Positions 57,044 through 64,000 of a DNA stretch of 64,000 bases are shown here, one piece after another; positions within the stretch are counted from its first letter, which is position 1, and each line of letters starts with the position of its first letter. The position numbers and the translations under genes are program-made. A model generated the notes under the pieces. That model was not told where the DNA came from, did not search any database, and saw only the letters and a list, made by a program, of their open reading frames with translations. This DNA comes from Ceriagrion tenellum (Eukaryota > Arthropoda > Insecta > Odonata > Coenagrionidae), in contig OY720643.1 of the NCBI GenBank assembly GCA_963169105.1, forward strand, positions 26,260,373 to 26,324,372, in the 5' to 3' direction.

Positions 57044-57435
57044 CGATTACACGAAGGGTGACCAGGTTCACCGCTAACCGATGCCTTTCTCCTGGTAAGA
57101 CACTTCCGCAGAGTAGGAAGATCAAGTTTCCCGTTCGTCTCATGAGAAACATTTTGGTTCCGTTCACTTTTTTCCCAGTCTTGTTTGCTAGGGACGCTCT
57201 TCCCGCGATGGGACGCCCTCATGTAAGAAAAGAGAGATGAAATGCTCCATTCGCCATGCGACATTTGACAGACTTTCCCGCAATTTTATCTCCCTTCCCT
57301 CCCCTCGCTTTCTTCTACCCATAATCCTCTACACCATCCAACCCTTTCCCTCATCAAAGATCTCCACCCGCCTTCCGCTCACCAAGTTTCCTCGTCTTTT
57401 GCGAAATATTTCTCCGCTCAAGCGAGAATAAGAAG
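57044..57435. other. Mixed GC-rich, pyrimidine-rich segment following the satellite
   Basis: Pyrimidine-rich plus strand (57240-57430) with short frames on both strands; none recognised. Confidence 0.3.
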
Positions 57436-58019
57436 AATCCACGATTTATCATTTTGCCAGCTTAAGATTCGCCCCATGGTTTTTTGCTTCCCGCCGGCAT
57501 GAAATACTACAGCGATGTCTCTACGCAAATTTTTTGTCATGACCGCGTTTATCTTTTTTCATCGTTATCCTACACGCTACTTCCCCGGCAATATTTCGAG
57601 GATTTTAACCAAGGATTCCTTCATGCTAAACGGTTTATCGATCTAGTCAAAAACGTGTCTTTCTATTAAAGTCGCTCGTATTGAAGTAACACGAATATTT
57701 AGACTCGAAAAAAATGTCCAGAACATAATTTTTACTTCATATAACAGTTAAATTAGATAGAAATCAGATGTAAATGTGAAATTTGTTTTTTTCACCAAAG
57801 AAAGTCTGCCAAGGTAATCTCCTAAATTTAAGTTACATCTCTATTACTACAACCGTTATGGGTAGATTAGTCATACTGAAAATAAAAAAAACGCCTCTTT
57901 ATCTTATCACTATCGGGAGCACTTTTTGATTTCGCTTTATCGCCAAATTCTTCTATTTGGCATAAAATGCTATTCAACTAGTATTCAGCTGTGATAAACA
58001 TATTCAATGAGATAAAGTG
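57436..58019. other. No recognisable gene
   Basis: AT-rich with a 61-codon frame (57484-57669) not recognised. Confidence 0.4.
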
Positions 58020-58330
58020 AAAAACTAGGAAGTGCTGGCAAGGATGAATGAGAAAAGGAATATTTTAAGATCAATAAGGAAGAGGAAGGCAGACTAGATG
58101 GGACGCGTCCAGATGAAAGATTGACTGCTGAAAAGAATATAAGAAGGAAAGATCAAGGGAAAGAGAGGGAAAGGAAGACGAAGAAATAATATGTCGACGG
58201 ATTTTACGAATGGACGGAGTTACGAAAAGCAGAGAGCAGAGGCAGCTCAGGATAGACGATCATGGAGGGAGCTGTTCAATTCAAACCTCTCTGAGGACAG
58301 ATTAACCTTAGAAGAAGAATATGTATGCAA
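58020..58330 (+). pseudogene. LINE ORF2 C-terminal fragment, separate family
   Basis: Plus-strand translation gives ARMNEKRNILRSIRKRKAD, a stop, then EGKIKGKRGKGRRRNNM, then RSYEKQRAEAAQDRRSWREL and FNSNLSEDRL. The order R(K)RxxWxGHxLR - EGKxxGKRGRGRxR - SYxxLxxxAxDRxxWR is the standard C terminus of RTE/CR1-type LINE proteins. Two stops near the start and a frameshift show it is dead. Confidence 0.75.
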
Positions 58331-59144
58331 CTCTATGAATGCATTCAACTAGAATATCTCTGAAGATAAAAACTATAGGCATAATTTTTACAATTTGGAC
58401 TGAATTTCCCGGAAATGTAACGGAGGAAATCTTTGATAAAAAGCAGCTCGACAAAGAGACTAGACCTTTCTTTTACTTACCAAGTTAATATTTTTAAAGT
58501 ATCAGCAAACTACTAGAGAAAGCAATTAATCTACTAACAAGCTACAGAAAAACAATACCCGCTAGTTTAGACGAAAATAAAATGACATATAAACATTTAC
58601 GTACATTTCTTCCGCGGTTACTGTCATGAAGGAACTTAAACTATTGGATACCTTTGATAAAGCGGCGATATAAAAGAATATTATAAAATAAACCAGCATC
58701 ATACGCTGTAATTGATTCTTACAAATAAAACACATGTAAACATATAGAGATCCAACTAGACCTTCCTATTTGCTATCACCAAGGTACCTATTTAATTTTG
58801 GCGGGAATATTTTGAGAAAGAAGCGCTCGAAATTTATATCTGTTTCTGTGAGACTTTTACTCTTAAAAACCAATTTATTAATATTATATCAAAATATTTA
58901 AAGTTTACTCTATGTAAGCAAATAACCGATTAAGAGATATGTTATTTATCCAAAATGATGAGAAGCAGATGAAATATATAGTCCCATACACTGCTTATGT
59001 CGAAATGCATGCGTTTATGCAGTGTAATATTTCCGTTTCCTTTTTCCAGTATATTCACATACCTTAACTGAAAGTAAGTGACTGTCCTTTGAGTACGGTA
59101 GTCAATATATTTAGCACACGAATGAATAGCTGGGGCGAAAGTAG
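58331..59144. other. No recognisable gene
   Basis: AT-rich; nothing recognised. Confidence 0.4.
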
Positions 59145-59530
59145 GAGTAGTGTGGGTGAAAGAGACCATGTTCTCTTGACAACCGCCCCTTCCCAGCATG
59201 GTGTTTGTGGGTACCCTGGGCGTGAGGAGAGTTTCCTCCTAAAATGGAAATGAGCACTTTCTCGTCTCACCCCTGGCTCCACGCGTTCCCTACACTTCCA
59301 AAAACCTTCGTCGTCCCCTTATCCATGCCCGAGTGGACCGACTGCGCCTCCAACGCAACATTAAACCACATGGTACCCCTCCGTCACAACCGACCGAATT
59401 GCTTGCACGACTAGGAAACGCACTCTGGTTCCATGCAGAACGCGGAGAATTTCCTCTGAAGTTACTCGAGGGGCGGGTGGAGGAGGTGATCGTCCAAAGG
59501 AACGCAAATACCAGCAAATGAAAGCTCAGC
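59145..59530. other. GC-rich segment with overlapping frames on both strands
   Basis: CpG-containing. Minus-strand frame 59532-59290 (80 codons) and plus-strand frame 59333-59521 (62 codons) overlap; no family recognised. Confidence 0.3.
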
Positions 59531-60027
59531 ACCTCTAAATGATTGAGGCAAAGTGCAAAGTTTAAAGCTGTATCCGTTTTATACCATTCAAATAAGATTT
59601 ATCCTTCTACGGTTCACATAGCCAGTGTTGGCAAAGAAAATCAATGGATACAGGATCAAACTTGTAAAAATTCATAGTGAATGGCATTAACACCATATTT
59701 TACACGATTGTTTTTAGGTACAACCGTTTTCAAAGCAATGAAATCATTACCTAATACTAATTCTTTCTAAGACGCTCTGGGATGTGTATTGTTACTTAAG
59801 GCTAGAGTGGAGACGAGGAATGAATTTTAGTTAAAGCGTTAAAAGGGTCGTGGATAAATATTGGATGAATATAGGATTTGAGGGTGCGAGTGGTTAAAGT
59901 CAACATTTCGAGGGTTTTTCACATGGTGGTTGGTTAATTAAACCTCCACGCACACCCATCCCCATATCGTACCCTTTAAGTTAATTGATGAATGTATAGT
60001 CTGGTACATTTGAGAAAGAAACTGAAT

Positions 60028-60062
60028 CTGGTGATGACGCTTTTGCGTTGAAACCATCTGTA
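60028..60062 (+). other. Isolated hammerhead-like motif
   Basis: Reads CTGGTGA-T-GACGC-TTTT-GCGTT-GAAAC...GTA. Stem II can pair five positions including one G-T. A6 of the core is G. A gtggataaatatt word at 59851-59863 resembles Penelope-type arm ends, suggesting a decayed terminal repeat, but no second arm was resolved. Confidence 0.3.
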
Positions 60063-62999
60063 CCTTATAAATATTCAAAGAAAATTATAGATCGATTGCC
60101 AAAAGCAAACAAGGGTTGTGCGATACCTAAAAGTCAATAGGTGACTTTATCCAATCCGGTAGCGAATAGTGGTGTATATACCTCTTCGCCCAAACAGCAG
60201 CGATTATGTACTGTACTCAAGTCATGAAAGAGTTGATTTTCCGAACATGGGTTCTCACTCTTTAAATGACGGTCGGGGATGATACATCGGGTTTTGCCAT
60301 CCAAGGAATACATGAATGCTCCAAAACCGATTCCACTGCCGACTGAATGCTATCATCAAAAATTGAAAAGCTAAACCTAAATTATGCAAGAAGTCGGTGG
60401 TGAGGATATTTACTCCCTTCACCCTTTCAAGCTCTGTAAAACAGTAGCGATTTTTAAACAATGCTTGGAATGCCTATGTGAATTAAAAGCTATGAGATTT
60501 TTATCTAAATGCTCGGTTGTTTCATGCAACAAATATTTAAATAATAAAAAGAATTGGTTGCGTGTGAAAGGCAACTTTAAGCAGTTTCCATAATAGTTCA
60601 TTCCAGTTTCCTATGCAGTAAAGAAGTCCATGATAAAACTGGCAAAACGAGGATAATGAGATTCTATAAATGGAACAAATAGATATCCTAAAACACTAGT
60701 CGAAGGGTCTGATATGGAGAAAACTTACAGAAATGAAAATTACCGGGCCTACTTCAAATTGGAGCTCGATGTTATATCTAAAAAAATGTTTTTATCCATT
60801 AAAATCATAAGAGAGAAAGAGGTTTTGATTAAGAACCAAAGTGTAGCCTAATATTCATACGGAACTTTCACCAATGTATTTCCAGTTTTCTGTACTCAAT
60901 GGAAGTTTAGACAGTAAAATGACATGGCGTAAAAAGGCTGCTAAAATAGCTAAATGCACAAACTGTGAAATAAATGAACTCTGTTGCATTTTCATTCAAT
61001 AAAAGTTACTTAAAAGCGATTTTTCTTAGTTTTCGCAGCAAACAAAATGACAAATAATCACAGCTTACCTTTACTGTGGAGATGGATGATTGTAACCAGC
61101 ACGAGACAAGAGGTCCTGAGAAAAGTGAGAGAGAAATGTTATAATTTGAAAAGACCCTTTAAGAGAAACTAACGACAAATTACACTCAGAAATCTACGAA
61201 AACAACAAAAAGGATTTCTAGTCTTCATGTTTATTCAAGCAGTCTCAAACAAATAATTATATCGTCACTCAATGACATAACCTCACGTACCTGTTCTAAA
61301 AAAAAGAAGATTCATAACATACCATAAAATGCCAGTGACCACAAAGAAGAATAATTTGGTTTTATTGATCGTAAAGCAAGTTTTGAAATAAAATACATGC
61401 AACGATTTTTGCAACATAAAGAAAAGCTTCGTGTACAATCTGCTTGAGTAAAATTTTACCAGTTTTTGGCCAAGAATTCCCATAAAATTATTAGTAATTT
61501 AAATTGGTAGCATAAATACATAACCATCTCGCTGTTCTCTTACGAGGCGGGTAAAGTTTTTAAAATAAGTTTTGATGTCAGGCTAGAAAACTAGAACTAT
61601 TTCCATATAGTCCCCCGATGTTCTTCTTATATATTCTCATTGAAAACCATTTTCGCCCGTTTCATACATTTGGTATATTTTTCGTCTCTCATGAATTCTC
61701 TAAATATTGCCATTACAACGAACTAAACTCCTTTTGTATCTGGCCATCATGGGAGCAACCAACATGCATTATTTTATGACTCACTCATTACTAACCCTAT
61801 CCATCTTATTTCTGCCATAAACTATTCTCAGACATCCTTCTCGTATAATTATCCTGGTATACTCATATACCGCTGCAAGGAATAAGGATAGGAGGAGAAA
61901 ACTTTTTTACCCGTTCATGTTTTCTTATTATTTCCAAAATGATGTGAATGATTTCTGGCTTACATTACCGAATAACCATGCGTCTTAAAAATCACAATAA
62001 CTACCGTAATAATGTAAAATGGAAAAGGAATAAAAAGATTCAGCATATATAAATACAATTCAAAGTAAACTTATTTAGCGGTATATACAAGAATAACGCA
62101 TGATGAGAGCGTCGGAAACAGCATTTAATGTGTTTTATACAAGGTTTCCGTTTAACACAAATATTTAGGTTTTTTATTGTAGGTGATAGCATCAATGTTT
62201 CCCAAAAAACTTTTTATTTCATATTTAAAATTACTCTTTAAAATTCATTGCCTAAAAATACCAATCCCTCAATTCGGAAGTATTCAACGACATTGGCATA
62301 TTTTTATTTCTACCTCGCGTTTTTATTTTCGAAGATTCAGGAATAAGTGGGCTAATATCTTCTCAATCAGCCCTCATTCACGTACTCCAGCTCTCTGCTT
62401 TAAATATATATCAAATTAGGAAGAAAAACTGATATCGTGAATCATTGATAGATTATAATCAAATTATAAATGATATTTTATGCCTTCAAAACTGAGATCA
62501 CTTGCAAATTATTAAATTTACTACGGCAGCCTTACCCTTTCACAATTTGCATTCGTGTTCATAAACTATTGAGCTGGACTAAGGAAGGTATTAGGCAATA
62601 TACACCTGAATACTTAATTACCATATTTGGAACATTTGAGTGTATTTTTCCATATTTATAATAAGATTACCTTGAGTATATCGGATATTTTTAAAGCAGA
62701 ATTGGAATTGATAATACATTCGTTAAAAAATTATTTCTTAAATTCCTAAAGCCCTAAAAATATATATCCTGATAGACATGGAGGGGAAAAGAGAAGATCT
62801 GAGGTCTACCGGTCCGAAAAATGACAATTTTCTAATTTCATTTCGCATGCTAAAAATACTCCCTTCCAATTCTCCTTGCTCTTAATAATTACGTCTCGAT
62901 GCTCTCGTTCCCATAAAAAAGCCCCGCTAACCATATTAATTCCCTCCCTGCAGTCTGCGCTACGTCAAAATGCAACGGGAGTGCTATATTATTCCCTTT
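60063..62999. other. No recognisable gene
   Basis: AT-rich, with short open frames (60384-60593, 62183-62419) that match nothing known to me. A tttttattgtag acceptor-like sequence precedes 62183, but the frame looks AT-driven. Confidence 0.4.
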
Positions 63000-63480
63000 T
63001 AGTGTCGCTCCTGCCATTAAAGTTGGCAACCTTCGGGTCCCAACAGGGTGGAGTGGGACATACACGAACGAACGAACCTTATCCTTACGAACGGGGGATC
63101 ATTTCATTAATCATCTAATTGCGAGGGATTTTTTTTGAGTTACCAGCTGTAAAATTACGCAGAAGGGAAAGGTTAGGAATGTGCAAAGAGCCCCGAGGGG
63201 GTAGAGGGTGAGGGGATGGAGAGGGTTCGGTAAAAAAGGGTGAAAAAATATCCTGGGCACACAAAAAATGAAAAGTTTCGTTCCGTCTCACCCCCTTTTC
63301 CCAACTCTTCCTCGCCCGCCTAGGATTATTCGTGCTCGTCTGTCTCCCTTGGCGACGCTCATCTGTTTTCGTCACGAGGACCCTCAAAATCGGACGCAAA
63401 AAAATCTCCCGTCAACGATGCAAGGGACTATCTCACTGTCATGTAAAGAGGACACTATTGCAGAAGAGACGATGTGAAGG
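63000..63480. other. GC-rich segment with purine-to-pyrimidine strand switch
   Basis: Purine-rich plus strand at 63120-63250, then pyrimidine-rich and CpG-containing at 63280-63400. Overlapping frames of 94 and 69 codons, unrecognised. Confidence 0.3.
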
Positions 63481-64000
63481 GGTTGGATGGTAGTAAACAT
63501 GGAGCACAAGAGAGTAATCATGGGGAAAAAAAAGAGTACAGTGGAAAATGAACATACAAAAAAATGTCAATTGTTGTTCGTTAAATAGACTGGACTCTTT
63601 ACAGAACAATTTAAACTATAAAGTAACTTCAAAGTGGTACATAAATACTAAGTGCGAGGAAGTACAGCAAAAGAGCCATAGCACTCACCATACGTATATG
63701 GCACGTACGAAAGCAATAAGCAAAAATTTAGAATGACCTCAGATATTTATCATTTTCATTAAATTGATCTCATTTACACCACACGCAAAGTTAATGCAAA
63801 AGAAACGTTTATAATATTCTTCATCAGCAGTCATCAATTTAAAGATTATCTTTTCCTACTGGCTTACAACTTGATTTCGGCTAAACGTTAGATTTCAGCA
63901 TCATCATGAAATTAAATTGAGTTTACAGCCACTGACCGGGTCTGCTTCATATACAAGGGAGCCCATTTGGATGGAGCTACATTTTGGAATTTAGAGTAGT
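63481..64000. other. No recognisable gene
   Basis: AT-rich. Near 63880-63905 the minus strand reads atgatgatgctgaaatc then tttagccgaaatc, faintly like the hammerhead-like motif, but without the GUH triplet. Confidence 0.35.

Noticed and set aside
63880..63910. Hammerhead-like motif on the minus strand
   Set aside because: The core cytosine and the GUH triplet are absent; only a weak stem and GAAA remain.

Overview
The window looks like a piece of an arthropod (probably insect) nuclear genome. It is AT-rich, with no bacterial-style gene packing, no operons, no rRNA and no intact protein gene. What can be recognised is almost all mobile-element debris: non-LTR retrotransposon 3' ends, tRNA-derived SINEs, Penelope-like element (PLE) remains, MITE-like inverted repeats and three tandem arrays. 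The species cannot be named from the sequence alone.

Layout. 1-5.5 kb: unannotated AT-rich DNA. 5.5-9.5 kb: a LINE tail, a decayed PLE terminal-repeat copy, a 224-bp MITE, a GC-rich patch and a PLE terminal-repeat pair. 9.5-16 kb: mostly unassigned. 16-21.2 kb: LINE fragments, a 231-bp tandem array, a decayed PLE GIY-YIG endonuclease end, a PLE-type hairpin and a MITE. 22-30 kb: a SINE, a LINE tail, a six-copy 166/172-bp array, pogo-like ends and two more PLE-type hairpins. 30.6 kb: one possible exon. 32.8-35.1 kb: another PLE-type hairpin and a 1.4-kb inverted-repeat transposon. 38-42.3 kb: decayed PLE termini and four LINE C-terminal fragments. 43.5-52.4 kb: three SINE-type elements, pogo-like elements, a LINE 3' end followed by a promoter-like segment, and PLE termini. 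54.4-57.0 kb: an eight-copy 344-bp satellite. 57-64 kb: GC-rich patches and one LINE fragment.

The most coherent signal is a family of about a dozen short loci with PLE terminal architecture. Four are flanked by target-site duplications of 8-14 bp. Each of these four has a 32-34 bp tail with a degenerate core of the form GGYTTTCCSGGCG, followed by two inverted arms. The arms of most loci carry a hammerhead-ribozyme-like core (CUGANGA - N - stem II - GAAAC - GUH). In one subfamily C3 and G8 are replaced together by U and A, which keeps the tertiary base pair known from the hammerhead fold. A decayed PLE GIY-YIG end in the same window supports the assignment. A second notable signal is the 344-bp satellite, whose unit contains good matches to RNA polymerase III A and B boxes followed by a T-run. 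All functional statements are inferences from reading the sequence; no search or folding program was run.
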